Shown: positions 53,418 to 64,000, counted from the stretch's first letter. The stretch is DNA of 64,000 nt from AWTP1-13 sp963797005 (GCA_963797005.1 CAWCOF010000009.1:434001-498000), one strand, 5' to 3'. Program-made: numbers and translations. Notes: a model not told the origin generated them from the letters alone.

Positions 53418-55638
53418 CTACGAGCTCTCCTTGCTCCGCAGGATCTCGCGCGCCTTGTCGAGCTTGGCGGCCATGACGTGGTCGGAGCCGTTCAAGCTCT
53501 TCTGGCGCCGCTTGGCTTCCCTGAGGGCGACATCGATCTCGGTCTGGGTGGCGTCCGCCTCGAGGTCGAGCGCGCGCAACGCCTGCTCACGCGTCATGGG
53601 CGGCTCTTGCTTGGCGGCGCCGGCATCCGCGTGGCCGGCCGCGGCAGCGCCCGATCCCTTGCCAGCCTCCTTCGCGCCGCCCGGCTGCTGGGGGCCCGGC
53701 AGGATCTTGCCCAGCAGTAGCGGCAGGGACGCGGAAGCTTCGCCTATTCGCTGCTTGAGTGTGCTGATATCCAAGTCGCGAACCCCGGCGAGCCTTCCCT
53801 TCCATTTGTCGGCACCCAGGTTCTTCCACAGATGTATCTCGGCGCCGTTCTTCTGCATGATGTAATACTGCTGGAGCAGGGAGAGCACGTTGTTCCACGC
53901 CCAGTAGATCACCAGTCCGGAGGGGAATCGCGCCAGCATGAAGGTGAAGATCACCGGCATCCAGCCGAAGATCTTCTGCTGAATGGGATCGGGCTGCTGC
54001 GGGTTCAGCTGCATCTGCACAAACATGGTGAAGCCCATGATCAGCGGCCAAGCACCGACATGCAGGAAATGCGGCGGGACGTAGGGAAGCAACCCAAACA
54101 GGTTGAAGACCGAGGTCGGATCGGGCGCGGAGAGGTCCGTGATCCAGCCGAAGAACGGCGCCTGGCGCATGTCGATGGTGACGAACAGCACCTTGTAGAG
54201 CGCGAAGAAGACGGGAATCTGCAGCACGATCGGCAGGCAGCCCGCCATCGGATTGATCTTCTGGTTCTTGTAGAGCGCCATCAGCTCCTGCTGCTGGCGG
54301 ACGCGATCGTCCTTGAACCGCTCGCGGATCTTTTCCATCTCCGGCTGCAGCTTCTTCATCTTGGCCATCGATTCGTAGCTCTTGTTGGCCAGCGGGAAGA
54401 AGCAGAGCTTCACGAGCACCGTAGTCCCGAGGATCGCCAGCCCGTAGTTGCCGAGCGTGTGGCTCAGCCAGTGCAGCAGCTTGAACAGCGGCTTGGTGAT
54501 GAACCAGAACCATCCCCAATCGATCAGCCGGTCGAACAGCTTGGCGCCGAGCATGTCCTGGTACTGCTCGATGATGGTCACCTGCTTGGCGCCGGCGAAC
54601 AGGTGGCTCGTGGTCGTGCCGCGGCCGCCGGGCGGAACGGCGACACCCTTGTTGAGGAGGAAATCGGTCTGGTAGCGGTCCTGCGTCCCCTTTGTGCCGC
54701 TGAAGGTCGCCTGATAGGGGGTCTTCTGGTCGGGTATCAGCGCCGCCGCCCAGTACTTGTCGGTGATGCCGAGCCAGCCGCCGGCGGTCTGCTTGAAGGT
54801 CTTCGTCCCGCCCTCCTTCAGCAGGTCGGCATATTTGAACTCCTGCAGGCCGGCGTCTCCCAGCACGCCGATCGGCCCCTCGTGCAGGATGTAGAAGCCC
54901 TGCGTCACTGGCGTGCCGTGCCGCGAGATCAGGAAATAGGGATAGAGCGTGACCGCGGCGTTGGACTTGTTCTCGACCTCATCGGAGACCGTGAAAAGGT
55001 AGTTGGCATCGACCGCGATCTTGCGGCGGAAGACGAGACCCTTGCCGTTGTCCCAGGCCAGCGTGATGGGCGGTCGCGGCGGTCAGAACGCTGTTCTGGC
55101 CCTCCGCGCGCCACAGCGTATCGATGCCGGGCACCGGCGTGTCGGCGCCGCTCGCCGCCACCCACCCGTACTCGGCGTAGTAGGGCTCCGGCGCACCGGA
55201 CGGCGAAAAGAGCACGACGTTGGGGCTCTCGGGGGTCGCCTCCTCCTTGTATTTCGCCAGCACGAGATCGTCGATGCGTCCGCCTTTGAGCGCGATCGAG
55301 CCGCTCAGGCTCGGCGTATCGATCTTCAGGCGCGGGCTGGCGGCAAGCGCGGCCTCGCGCGTGGCAAGCGGCGCAGCCGGCGCCGCCGATGGCGCTGCGC
55401 CTGGCTGGACTCCGGGCTGCGTCGCCGCACCCGGGCCCGCCTGCGGCGTCGCCTTGGGGGCGCCCGGCTCACCCTTGGCCTTGGCCTGCTGCTGTTGCTC
55501 CTGCTCGATGCGCTGCCGGCGCTCGTGCTCCTCCTTGAGCTTGGGCCCGGCATAGAACACCTGCCAGGCAAGCAGGACCGATACCGACAGCACGATGGCG
55601 AGAAGCAGGTTCTTCTGATTGTCCTGGTCAGGCCACAT
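53418..55638 (-). CDS. yidC: Membrane protein insertase YidC with J-like C-terminal extension, one frameshift
   Basis: About 739 residues; canonical YidC is nearer 600. The N-terminal anchor (NLLLAIVLSVSVLLAWQVFY) and periplasmic beta domain are in one frame to about 55075, where a one-base shift occurs. The rest continues in the next frame as ITLAWDNGKG and VDANYLFTVSDEVENKS. The insertase core is LGNYGLAILGTTVLVKLCFFPL, MAGCLPIVLQIPVFFALYKVLF and PSGLVIYWAWNNVLSLLQQ. After KNLGADKWKGRL come about 130 extra residues ending in a J-like domain (QALRALDLEADATQTEID) without HPD. rnpA and rpmH are upstream. Confidence 0.93.
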
Positions 55639-55662
55639 GAGCTCTCTCGTTGCAGACCTTCT

Positions 55663-56104
55663 TCAGGTCTTTCGTTCTTGCGGGTTGCGGCTGGTACCGC
55701 GGCGTCGATCGTGCCTTGCCGCACCGCTGTTGACGCGATCGAGCGCAGTTGCCAAATCCGCCACCAGCGCCGGGAAGGCCTGCTCGAGGGCTGATCGCCG
55801 CGCGATCACAACATAGTCGAAATCGGGCCGTGCGTGCTCCCTTTGCAGTCTTTCGACTGCGGCTTTGAGACGCCGCCTGATGCGATTGCGCTCCACGGCG
55901 TTGCCGACCTGCCGGGTAATCGTGAAGCCGAACCGGGGATGGGACATTGCCCCCGTCCCCGTCGCCGCGCGCCTTGGCCTCGATCACGAACGCCGCCGTT
56001 GTCCAGCGCGCGCCCTTGCGGATGCGTTGGAACTCAACACGCCGCTTCAGGGTGACGACGCGAGGCGGCGCGCCCGTCGTGCCTTGCGCCGGCGTCTTGG
56101 CCAT
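55663..56104 (-). CDS. rnpA: Ribonuclease P protein component, one frameshift
   Basis: The start ATG 56104 gives a leader followed by VVTLKRRVEFQRIRKGARW. In the G-run near 55955 one base is extra; after it the frame reads SHPRFGFTITRQVGNAVERNRIRRRLKAAVERL, with the RNR motif that contacts the RNase P RNA and pre-tRNA leader. About 147 residues, rather long for RnpA because of a 30-residue C-terminal tail. It is sandwiched between rpmH and yidC, the classical order. As an essential gene, the shift is probably a sequencing error. Confidence 0.92.
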
Positions 56105-56130
56105 CCGCGTGCGATCGGCGGCCCCGGCCC

Positions 56131-56265
56131 TCAGGCCGACAGGCGCTTGCGGCCCTTCGCACGGCGCCGCGCCACCACGCGGCGGCCGCCGGGCGTCAGC
56201 ATGCGCTTGCGGAAGCCATGGCGGCGCTTGCGCACGCGCCTGCTGGGCTGATAGGTCCGTTTCAC
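56131..56265 (-). CDS. rpmH: 50S ribosomal protein L34
   Basis: 44 residues from GTG 56265: the start VKRTYQPSRRVRKRRHGF is nearly invariant in L34, followed by RKRMLTPGGRRVVARRRAKG and RKRLSA. The usual ATG is replaced by GTG, with no competing start. It lies 26 bp upstream of rnpA. dnaA and a recognisable origin were not found in the 300 bp upstream. Confidence 0.97.
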   Translation of the reverse strand: MKRTYQPSRRVRKRRHGFRKRMLTPGGRRVVARRRAKGRKRLSA

Positions 56266-56563
56266 GTCCGGTCTCCATCCTTGAAGAGCCCAGTAGAGCG
56301 GCGGAGCCCGCCCTTCGCTAGATCTGCGCCGAAGCCGGCTGACCCTGACTTGAGCTATAGGAAATGCCGCGCTTATAGGGGTTGCGCCCAGGTCAAGTCA
56401 ATCCGACGGGCGATGCCCGATCTAGTGGACAAACACCATCAAATCTTTTCGCTTTCTCTCACGTGTGCTTGACATTGGCCCCTCGCAACGGCGCCAGCAC
56501 AATATGGTCTCTGCAATTCGGGGCTTCGGCCGCCTCGAAATACAAGGCCTCGACCAAGAGACG

Positions 56564-57439
56564 ATGGCAGAGAAGGATCCATTGAGCGATCTGGGGTGCG
56601 GCGGGAAGCTTTCGGGTCCCGCCGATGGGCGGCTTCGCCATGCCCGGGGCGCTGTCTTTGCTGCAGGACGGCCTGGTTCGCTGCTTGGGGCCCTGAAGCG
56701 CTTCGGGCCGCTCGTGATAATCGCCGCCGCACTGGTCCTGATCGTCGCCATGGGCTGGTATCGCCATATCACGCTCGAGAACATCGCCATCCATCGCGAC
56801 GCACTCAGGGACTTCACGGAGCAGCACAAGATCGCTGCCGTCCTGGCCTTCGCGGGGGTCTACATCGCGGTCGTGGCCCTGTCGCTTCCCGGCGCCCTCA
56901 TCCTCACCATTTGCGGAGGGCTGCTGTTCGGCGCCGCGCTCGGTGCGACGGTGACGGTTCTTGCCGCCACGGCCGGAGCGACGATCGTGTTCCTCATCGC
57001 CAAGACGAGCCTCGGCGAGAGCTTCACGAGCGTCGCCGGACCCTGGCTCGAGAAGCTGCGCGCGGGCTTCGAGAAGGAAGGCGTTCGCTATATGCTGTTC
57101 CTGCGCCTCGTTCCGTTTCCATTCGTTCTCGTCAATCTTGCCCCCGCGCTGATCGGCGTCTCGCTCAGGACCTTCGTCATCGGCACCTTCTTCGGCATCA
57201 TCCCGGGCACCGTGACGTTCTCGTTTCTGGGCTATACGCTCGATCAGATCATCGCCAAGGCCAAAGCCGGCTTCGACGCCTGCGTTGCGTCCAAGGGAGC
57301 GGCCGCGTGTCGGATCTCAATTGATGCAAGCGAGCTTCCCATCACGCAGATCCTTGTCGCGCTGGCGTTGATCGGCATCCTGTCGCTTATCCCTACCCTG
57401 GTGCGGAAATGGAGAAACTCCCATGCGGCAACCGAATGA
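56564..57439 (+). CDS. TVP38/TMEM64 family membrane protein (DedA-like)
   Basis: 291 residues from ATG 56564 (an ATG at 56504 is possible but adds a poor N-terminus). The hydrophobic segments LVIIAAALVLIVAMGW, VLAFAGVYIAVVALSLPGALIL and ICGGLLFGAALGATVTVLAATAGATIVFLIA are followed by the family core RYMLFLRLVPFPFVLVNLAPALIGVSLRTFVIGTFFGIIPGTVTFSFLG. Family members are SNARE-associated/DedA-type proteins, implicated in lipid scrambling or transport. It overlaps the next gene, a flavin disulfide reductase, by 17 bp, a pairing I have seen elsewhere. Confidence 0.9.
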   Translation: MAEKDPLSDLGCGGKLSGPADGRLRHARGAVFAAGRPGSLLGALKRFGPLVIIAAALVLIVAMGWYRHITLENIAIHRDALRDFTEQHKIAAVLAFAGVYIAVVALSLPGALILTICGGLLFGAALGATVTVLAATAGATIVFLIAKTSLGESFTSVAGPWLEKLRAGFEKEGVRYMLFLRLVPFPFVLVNLAPALIGVSLRTFVIGTFFGIIPGTVTFSFLGYTLDQIIAKAKAGFDACVASKGAAACRISIDASELPITQILVALALIGILSLIPTLVRKWRNSHAATE

Positions 57440-58952
57440 TCGGGCGGTCGGCTTGATGCGGGTCGGACCCGGCGGCCAGGCGCTCGAGGAGGGCCCTGCA
57501 CGCAGCACGCTCACGACGATGGCGGGATCGGGCGGCGAGCTTCGGGTCGACCTTTGCGTCATCGGCGCGGGCTCCGGAGGCCTCTCGGTGGCGGCCGCCG
57601 CGGCCCAGCTCGGCGTATCGGTTGCGCTCATCGAGAAGCACAAGATGGGCGGCGACTGCCTGAACTACGGCTGCGTTCCCTCCAAGTCGCTGATCGCGGC
57701 GGCGCGGCGGGCGCACATGATGCGCGCCTCTGCGCCCTTCGGCATCATGCCGAGCAACCCGGTGATCAGCTACAAGGGCGTTCACGACCACATCCACGGC
57801 GTCATCGCCTCGATCGCGCCCAACGATTCGGTGGAGCGGTTCACGGGCCTCGGCGTGCAGGTGATGCGGGCGACGGGGCAATTCATAAGCCGGGACACGG
57901 TGCTCGCCGGCGACGTACGCATCAAGGCGCGCCGCTTCGTCATCGCCACCGGCTCCTCGCCGAGCATCCCGCCCATCCCCGGCCTCGACGGGGTGCCCTA
58001 TTTCACCAATGAGACGATCTTCGAGAACCGGGAGAAGATCGACCACCTCGTCGTCGTCGGCGGCGGGCCGATCGGCATGGAGCTGGCCCAGGCCTACCTG
58101 AGGCTCGGCAGCCGCGTCACCGTGCTCGAGGCCATGAAGGTGCTGGCCAAGGATGATCCCGAGGTCTCCGAGGTCGTCGTCAACCGGCTTCGCGCCGAGG
58201 GCCTCGAGATCCGCGAGGGCGTGCGGGTGGAGCGGGTCTCGGGCGGCACGCGCCTGATCGATGTGCAGATCACCGAGGACGGCGCCCCCGGGCTCATCCA
58301 GTGTACCAACCTGCTGGTGGCGACGGGCCGCGTGCCAAACGTTGCAGGGCTCAACCTCGAGGCTGCCGCCATCAAGTACGACAAGCGGGGCATCCAGGTT
58401 AACAAGGGCCTGGTCACCTCCAATTCCCGGGTCTTCGCCATCGGTGACGTGACGGGAGGACCGCAGTTCACCCATGTCGCCAACTATCATGCCGGCATCG
58501 TCATCCGCCGCGCGCTGTTTCGCCAGCGGGCCAAGGTAAATAACGATATCCTGCCGTGGGTGACGTTTACCGAGCCCGAGCTGGCGCAGGTGGGGTTGAG
58601 CGAGGATGCGGCAAGGAAGCGCAAGGGCCGGGTGCGCGTGTTCCGCTGGCCCTATCACGAGAACGACCGCGCCCAAACGGAACGGGCGACGGAAGGCCTG
58701 GTCAAGGTCGTTACCGATGCCAGCGGCAATATCCTGGGTGCCACCGTGGTCGGCGAGCATGCCGGCGAGGTGATCCAGATGTGGTCGCTGGCCTTGTCTC
58801 AGGGGCTCAATATCAAAGCCATGACGCAATGGATCTCGCCCTATCCGACGTATTCGGAGGTAAACAGGCGCGTGGCTTACGGCTATTATGCGACGGCGGC
58901 CGCCAACCCGCTCGTGCGCAAGGTGGTCGCCTGGCTCGCCAAGCTCGGCTGA
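57423..58952 (+). CDS. Pyridine nucleotide-disulfide oxidoreductase (mercuric-reductase-like)
   Basis: 509 residues. The FAD motif is CVIGAGSGGLSVAAAAAQLG, with redox-active Cys in GGDCLNYGCVPSKS (CxxxxC). The NAD(P) motif is VVVGGGPIGMELAQAYLRLG, then GRVPNVAG and FAIGDVTGG. The C-terminal dimerisation region ends at ISPYPTYSEVNRR, where lipoamide dehydrogenases carry the catalytic His-x-x-x-x-Glu pair (HPTLSE). Here the His is Tyr, so classical dihydrolipoamide chemistry is unlikely. An N-terminal extension of about 30 residues is unusual. It overlaps the TVP38 gene. Confidence 0.9.
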   Translation: MRQPNDRAVGLMRVGPGGQALEEGPARSTLTTMAGSGGELRVDLCVIGAGSGGLSVAAAAAQLGVSVALIEKHKMGGDCLNYGCVPSKSLIAAARRAHMMRASAPFGIMPSNPVISYKGVHDHIHGVIASIAPNDSVERFTGLGVQVMRATGQFISRDTVLAGDVRIKARRFVIATGSSPSIPPIPGLDGVPYFTNETIFENREKIDHLVVVGGGPIGMELAQAYLRLGSRVTVLEAMKVLAKDDPEVSEVVVNRLRAEGLEIREGVRVERVSGGTRLIDVQITEDGAPGLIQCTNLLVATGRVPNVAGLNLEAAAIKYDKRGIQVNKGLVTSNSRVFAIGDVTGGPQFTHVANYHAGIVIRRALFRQRAKVNNDILPWVTFTEPELAQVGLSEDAARKRKGRVRVFRWPYHENDRAQTERATEGLVKVVTDASGNILGATVVGEHAGEVIQMWSLALSQGLNIKAMTQWISPYPTYSEVNRRVAYGYYATAAANPLVRKVVAWLAKLG

Positions 58953-58980
58953 GCCGCAGGAAGAGTCTCGAAGGTGGGGC

Positions 58981-60508
58981 GTGCCGCGCGATACCTTAGA
59001 TGAGGCCCTGGCCTGGCCCCGCAGGATGTGGGGGAGGCTCAGGGCCATCGAATGGCCCCGACGGTGGCCGCTGGTGGCGGCAGCCGAAGGGCGCGGCCTG
59101 GGCCTTTCCGGCAAGCTCCTGCTGCTGACGATCGTCTTCGTCATGCTGGCGGAGGTGCTGATCTTCGTGCCTTCGGTGGCCAACTTCCGCATCACCTGGC
59201 TGACGGACCGGATCACGGCCGCACAGCTCGCGGCGCTGGCCGCAGAAGGCGCGCCCGGCGGCGTGGTGCCGGACGCGCTGCGCGCGGAGCTGTTGCGGAC
59301 GGCCCAGGTGCGCGCGGTCGCGGTCAAACGCAGCAACGAGCGCCGCCTCGTGCTGCCTGCCGACATGCCCACCGAGGTCGACGCGACCTTCGACTTCCGC
59401 GCCGCCGCGCGGCAGCCGGGGGTGTGGAACGGACTGACCCTGCGCATGCGCCTGATCTGGGAGGCGCTCAGCGTGTTCTGGGCGCCGGAGGGGCGCGTCA
59501 TCCGGGTGATCGGCGAGCCGCGCACGAGCTCGGGCGACTTCATCGAGGTCGTGCTGCCCGAGGCGCCGCTGAGAACGGCCATGGTGCGCTACGGCCTCAA
59601 CGTCATGGGGCTGTCGGTCATCATTTCCGTCATTACCGCCGCGCTCGTCTACTTCGCGCTGAACGGCCTCTTCGTGCAGCCGATGATGCGCATGGCGCGC
59701 AACATGCTGAGCTTCAGCCAGAACCCGGCCGATGCCAGCCGGATCATCCTGCCTTCCCAGCGCCAGGACGAGATCGGCACGGCGGAGCGCGAGCTCGCGC
59801 ACATGCAAGGCGAGCTCACGCAGACCCTCCAGCAGAAGAACCGGCTCGCCGCGCTCGGGCTAGCCGTGAGCAAGATCAGCCATGACTTGCGCAACATGCT
59901 GGCGAGCGCGCAGCTGCTCTCCGACCGGCTCAGCAGCCTGGCCGAGCCGGCCGCGCAGCAGTTCGCGCCGAAGCTGATCGCCTCGCTCGATCGCGCGATT
60001 GCGCTGTGCGACAGCACGCTGAAATTCGGCCGCGCCGAGGAGGCGCCACCGCGGCGCGAGCTTTTCGCGCTGCAGACGCTCATCAAGGACGTCGGGGACG
60101 AGCTTGAGCCTGCCCCGCGAGGGCGCCATCGACTGGACCATCGAGATCGCGAGCAGCTTCAGGGTGGACGCCGACCGCGACCAGCTGTTCCGCGTCTTGA
60201 GCAACCTGTGCCGCAACGCGCTGCAGGCGCTGGAGCAGCAGGACCCGGTCAAGGGCCACATCCAGGTCACAGCGATGCGCGACGGACGGACCGTCACCAT
60301 CGCCGTGAGCGACGATGGTCCGGGCGTGCCGGAGAAGGCGCGCGCCCACCTCTTCCAGGCCTTTCAGGGCTCGGCCCGCAAGGGCGGAACCGGCCTGGGG
60401 CTTGCCGTCGCGCACGAGCTGGTAACGGCCCATGGCGGCGTCATCCGCCTGCGCGACACAGAGAGGGGCGCGTCGTTCGAGATCATCATTTCCGATCGGG
60501 ATACGTGA
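58981..60508 (+). CDS. Sensor histidine kinase, one frameshift before the ATPase domain
   Basis: About 508 residues from GTG 58981. Two membrane helices (about 37-57 and 208-228) flank an extracytoplasmic region of about 150 residues. A HAMP domain and a HisKA-like domain with LGLAVSKISHDLRNMLASAQLLSDRL follow. A single-base shift near 60110 separates this from the ATPase domain: NLCRNALQALEQQ (N box), VSDDGPGVPEKAR and KGGTGLGLAVAHELVTAHGG. No response regulator is adjacent. It lies between the flavin reductase and glpD on the same strand. Confidence 0.88.
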
Positions 60509-60525
60509 GCTGACAGCGGGGGCTC

Positions 60526-62070
<1,545 letters not shown>

Positions 62071-62159
62071 GTCGCGATTTTGCCCAGGCCTCGGTTTGAG
62101 GTGGATCAAGGACGCCCCATCGCGACTATGTTGGCCTCGCGCTCGCCAAGGAGGAGCCC

Positions 62160-62564
62160 ATGCTCGAGATTGCCCCCGAGAAGGTCGCCCATGTCATCGT
62201 CAAGGCGCGCGAGTATGACGCCAAGGTCGGCGCCTGGGACGATACGGCGGAGGCCGGGGACGCGGAGGAGGACCCCGAATCCATTCTCGAGGACTTCGCC
62301 GATGATCCAACCCGCGCCGAGCTCGCCGGCTTCATCGATGCGCTGAACGTCGACGAGCAGGTGCACCTGGTGGCGCTGACCTGGGTCGGCCGGGGCACCT
62401 TCGAGGCCGATGAGCTCGACGAGGCGGTCGAAACCGCGCGCAGCGAGAAGGTGGTCTCGACGGCGCGCTATCTCATGGGCCTGCCGCTTCTGGCCGACTA
62501 TCTCGAGGAGGGCCTCGAGAAGCTCGGGATCTCGGTGGAGGACGCCGAGGACGGCGTGCTGTAG
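62160..62564 (+). CDS. DUF3775 domain protein
   Basis: 134 residues starting MLEIAPEKVAHVIVKAREYDAK, ending near GISVEDAEDGVL. The segment AELAGFIDALNVDEQVHLVALTWVGRG is the DUF3775 signature. The protein is very acidic. A family of unknown function, frequent in alphaproteobacteria. Single gene with a GGAG sequence 4-5 bp before the ATG. Confidence 0.9.
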   Translation: MLEIAPEKVAHVIVKAREYDAKVGAWDDTAEAGDAEEDPESILEDFADDPTRAELAGFIDALNVDEQVHLVALTWVGRGTFEADELDEAVETARSEKVVSTARYLMGLPLLADYLEEGLEKLGISVEDAEDGVL

Positions 62565-62735
62565 CTGCACCCAGCACGCTTCGTCCACAGCCGGCACGCG
62601 GCTGCTCAAGTTCTGATTCGCGCGCGACATGTAAACTTGTTCGCAAGATGGTCTTTGCGAGCACGTTCGCCTGCAAATCATATATAGGCCGTTGCTCTAC
62701 TTCGAATTTCCCCCGTCATCCAGAGCAGGCCGGCC

Positions 62736-63260
62736 ATGTTCAACAAGCCCCCCCCGAAGGACACCTCCTCGCTGATCCAGGATCTGCGCCAGTCTTTCAA
62801 TTCCTTCACCACGCAAAAACCGGCGCAGGCGCAGGCACAGGCGTCCCCGACACCACGCATGGCGGGAAGCGCGCCGGCATGCTCCATCATCGACACCGGT
62901 CTGGTGATCACCGGCAACCTGCAGAGCGATCGTGACGTTCAGGTCGACGGTGAAATCAACGGCGACGTCCACTGCTCGCATTTGACCGTCAGCAAGGGCG
63001 GAACCATCACCGGCAACATCGTTGCCGACGAGGTGGTCATCCGCGGCAAGGTCAACGGCATCATTCACGCCCTGCAGGTCGTGCTGCAGGACACCGCCCA
63101 CGTGGAGAGCGACATCTTCCACAACTCGCTGATCATCGAGCAGGGCGCCGTCTTCGATGGCCAGTCGCAACGCCAGACTGATCCCAAAGCCCAGGCACAG
63201 CAGCTTCGCGCGGCGGCCAAGTCGAAATCCTCCGACGACAAGAGCGAGCGGGCCGCGTAG
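62736..63260 (+). CDS. Bactofilin (polymer-forming cytoskeletal protein)
   Basis: 174 residues. The central domain (about 45-135) is a beta-helix with bactofilin repeats: IIDTGLVITGNLQSDRDVQVDGEING, VHCSHLTVSKGGTITGNIVADEVVIRGKV and IHALQVVLQDTAHVESDIFHNSLIIEQGAVFDG. The flanking termini are Pro/Gln/Ala-rich and unstructured. It polymerises without nucleotide and organises envelope or morphology functions. No M23 peptidase partner is adjacent. An A/T-rich CATATATAGG stretch about 50 bp upstream may be the -10 region. Confidence 0.95.
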   Translation: MFNKPPPKDTSSLIQDLRQSFNSFTTQKPAQAQAQASPTPRMAGSAPACSIIDTGLVITGNLQSDRDVQVDGEINGDVHCSHLTVSKGGTITGNIVADEVVIRGKVNGIIHALQVVLQDTAHVESDIFHNSLIIEQGAVFDGQSQRQTDPKAQAQQLRAAAKSKSSDDKSERAA

Positions 63261-63312
63261 CCGGGGGCCGCTCCCTTATCAGGCCCCTTTCACGGCTGGT
63301 CCGCTGCCACCG

Positions 63313-63867
63313 CTATAAAGAGCGGTGGATCATGCCGAGCCAGGCGCACACCTCGCGCGCGTGCGCCTTGGGCTCCTCAATCGGGTAATACACACGCTCG
63401 ATGCGGCCGTCCTTGATGCCGAGCGTCATCCGCTTCAGATACGTGACGCCTCCGGTGGCGAACGTCGGCAGGGCGAGGGCCCGCTGCAGTGCGAACCGCT
63501 CGTCGCTGATGATCTCGAACGGCACCGCAAGACGCTCGACCAGCTCCCGCTGATAGCTCGTGGGCTGTGTCGAGAGGCCGAACACCTCGGCGCCAACCTG
63601 CCTGAACCCGACATAGAGGTCGCGGAAGCCTTCGGTCTGCGGCGTCGAGCCGTGCGCGCCTGGGATGTCGTCCCAGCCCGGCGGATCAGGCTGCCCCGGC
63701 CGACCCGTCCAGGGATAGCAATAGACGATGGTGCGACCAGGAAGCCGTGCCAACGACACCTCCCGGCCGCCGGTGGTGGGAAGCGTAACGTCGGGCAGGC
63801 GCTTGCCGCGCCTCAAGTGCCGAACCGCCCCGTCGTCGGTGAGAGCCGCAGCCGGCAGCGGGCTCAT
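63313..63867 (-). CDS. Peroxiredoxin-like redoxin domain protein without the usual peroxidatic Cys
   Basis: 184 residues. The thioredoxin fold is visible in RGKRLPDVTLPTTGGREVSLARLPGRTIVYCYPWTG, PGWDDIPGAHGSTPQTEGFRDLYVGF and EVFGLSTQPTSYQRELVERLAVPFEIISD, the peroxiredoxin layout. Canonical family members have GCTPQ where this has GSTPQ, so the peroxidatic Cys is Ser. Another Cys (YCYP) is close by and may substitute. The start overlaps the stop of an upstream related gene (ATGA). Confidence 0.85.
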   Translation of the reverse strand: MSPLPAAALTDDGAVRHLRRGKRLPDVTLPTTGGREVSLARLPGRTIVYCYPWTGRPGQPDPPGWDDIPGAHGSTPQTEGFRDLYVGFRQVGAEVFGLSTQPTSYQRELVERLAVPFEIISDERFALQRALALPTFATGGVTYLKRMTLGIKDGRIERVYYPIEEPKAHAREVCAWLGMIHRSL

Positions 63868-64000
63868 CGGCGCGGATGCTCCTCGAGCCAGGCGAGCACG
63901 TCGGCCGCATTCCGGTCGGGCGGGAACACGGGATAGAAGACCTTGGTGATTGCGCCATCGTCGATGACCAGAGCCAGCCGCTTGATGAGCGTCAAGCCGC
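63864..64000 (-). CDS. C-terminal end of a second peroxiredoxin-type gene (partial)
   Basis: The 45 codons inside the window end at TGA 63864-63866 and read LIKRLALVIDDGAITKVFYPVFPPDRNAADVLAWLEEHP, the C-terminal helix and strand typical of AhpC/TSA-type peroxiredoxins. It resembles the C-terminus of the next gene (ending RVYYPIEEPKAHAREVCAWL), so the two are likely a tandem duplication. The gene continues beyond the right edge. Confidence 0.75.
   Translation of the reverse strand, partial: GLTLIKRLALVIDDGAITKVFYPVFPPDRNAADVLAWLEEHPRR

Noticed and set aside
56266..56563. Possible replication origin near rpmH
   Set aside because: rpmH-rnpA-yidC can lie near oriC, but no DnaA-box cluster or dnaA gene was seen in this stretch.

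Overview
The window comes from a high-GC alphaproteobacterium, most likely a member of Hyphomicrobiales (Rhizobiales). This is inferred from gene content and order: a GcrA-type cell-cycle protein, the blocks ccmI-ccmE-ccmF-ccmH / degP / response regulator / histidine kinase / glnE and rpmH-rnpA-yidC-engB with argB close by, the order dnaK-dnaJ-pyrF, a bactofilin, and proteins of families common in that order (DUF1330, DUF3775, DUF4166, DUF6471). No rRNA, tRNA, CRISPR array, prophage or complete insertion sequence was recognised.

Layout. 0-6.7 kb: a small oxidative-metabolism cluster (SDR, FAD oxidoreductase, cupin), a GcrA-like/DUF6471 pair, a breakpoint joining two truncated genes, then saccharopine-dehydrogenase-like, DUF4166, alpha/beta hydrolase and solitary HicB genes. 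6.7-15.5 kb: M3 oligopeptidase, glyS, glyQ, a VapBC module with a perfect operator palindrome, a small membrane protein with a highly structured leader, DUF1330 and pyrF. 15.5-22.7 kb: dnaJ, dnaK, AlkB, a second J-domain protein, typA/bipA and a HicAB pair. 22.8-31.2 kb: a secreted protein, an N-methyltryptophan/sarcosine-oxidase-like flavoenzyme, a thiolase, SRPBCC and YdcF proteins, an orphan exported protein and aminopeptidase N. 31.3-42.4 kb: a membrane kinase-like protein, an ECF sigma / anti-sigma-like / periplasmic sensor operon, glnE, a small insertion, then histidine kinase, response regulator and DegP. 42.5-48.4 kb: a trypsin-like protease with a peptidoglycan-binding tail and the cytochrome c maturation operon ccmI-E-F-H. 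48.5-56.3 kb: pyrimidine-nucleotidase-like HAD gene, argB, a membrane-anchored Clp-N protein, engB, yidC, rnpA and rpmH. 56.5-64 kb: TVP38-like membrane protein, flavin disulfide reductase, histidine kinase, glpD, DUF3775, bactofilin and two overlapping peroxiredoxin-type genes.

How the genes fit together. Much of the window is envelope and proteome quality control: DnaK/DnaJ, DegP with its two-component pair, YidC, the ECF sigma operon, CcmI/E/F/H and several peptidases. The rest is housekeeping translation, nucleotide and nitrogen metabolism.

Two features stand out. First, many genes that should be intact, including essential ones (glyQ, glyS, yidC, rnpA), are split by one or a few single-base indels. 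Several lie in homopolymers, so residual sequencing error is the simplest explanation and the broken genes should not be taken at face value as pseudogenes. Second, at least four families of palindromic repeats fill the intergenic spaces; one copy is translated in frame inside a gene and another supplies the C-terminus of a histidine kinase. The most unusual protein architectures are a YidC carrying a J-like C-terminal domain without the HPD motif and a Clp-N/beta-domain/transmembrane protein. The most unusual RNA candidate is a nested hairpin leader that buries the ribosome-binding site of a small membrane protein.
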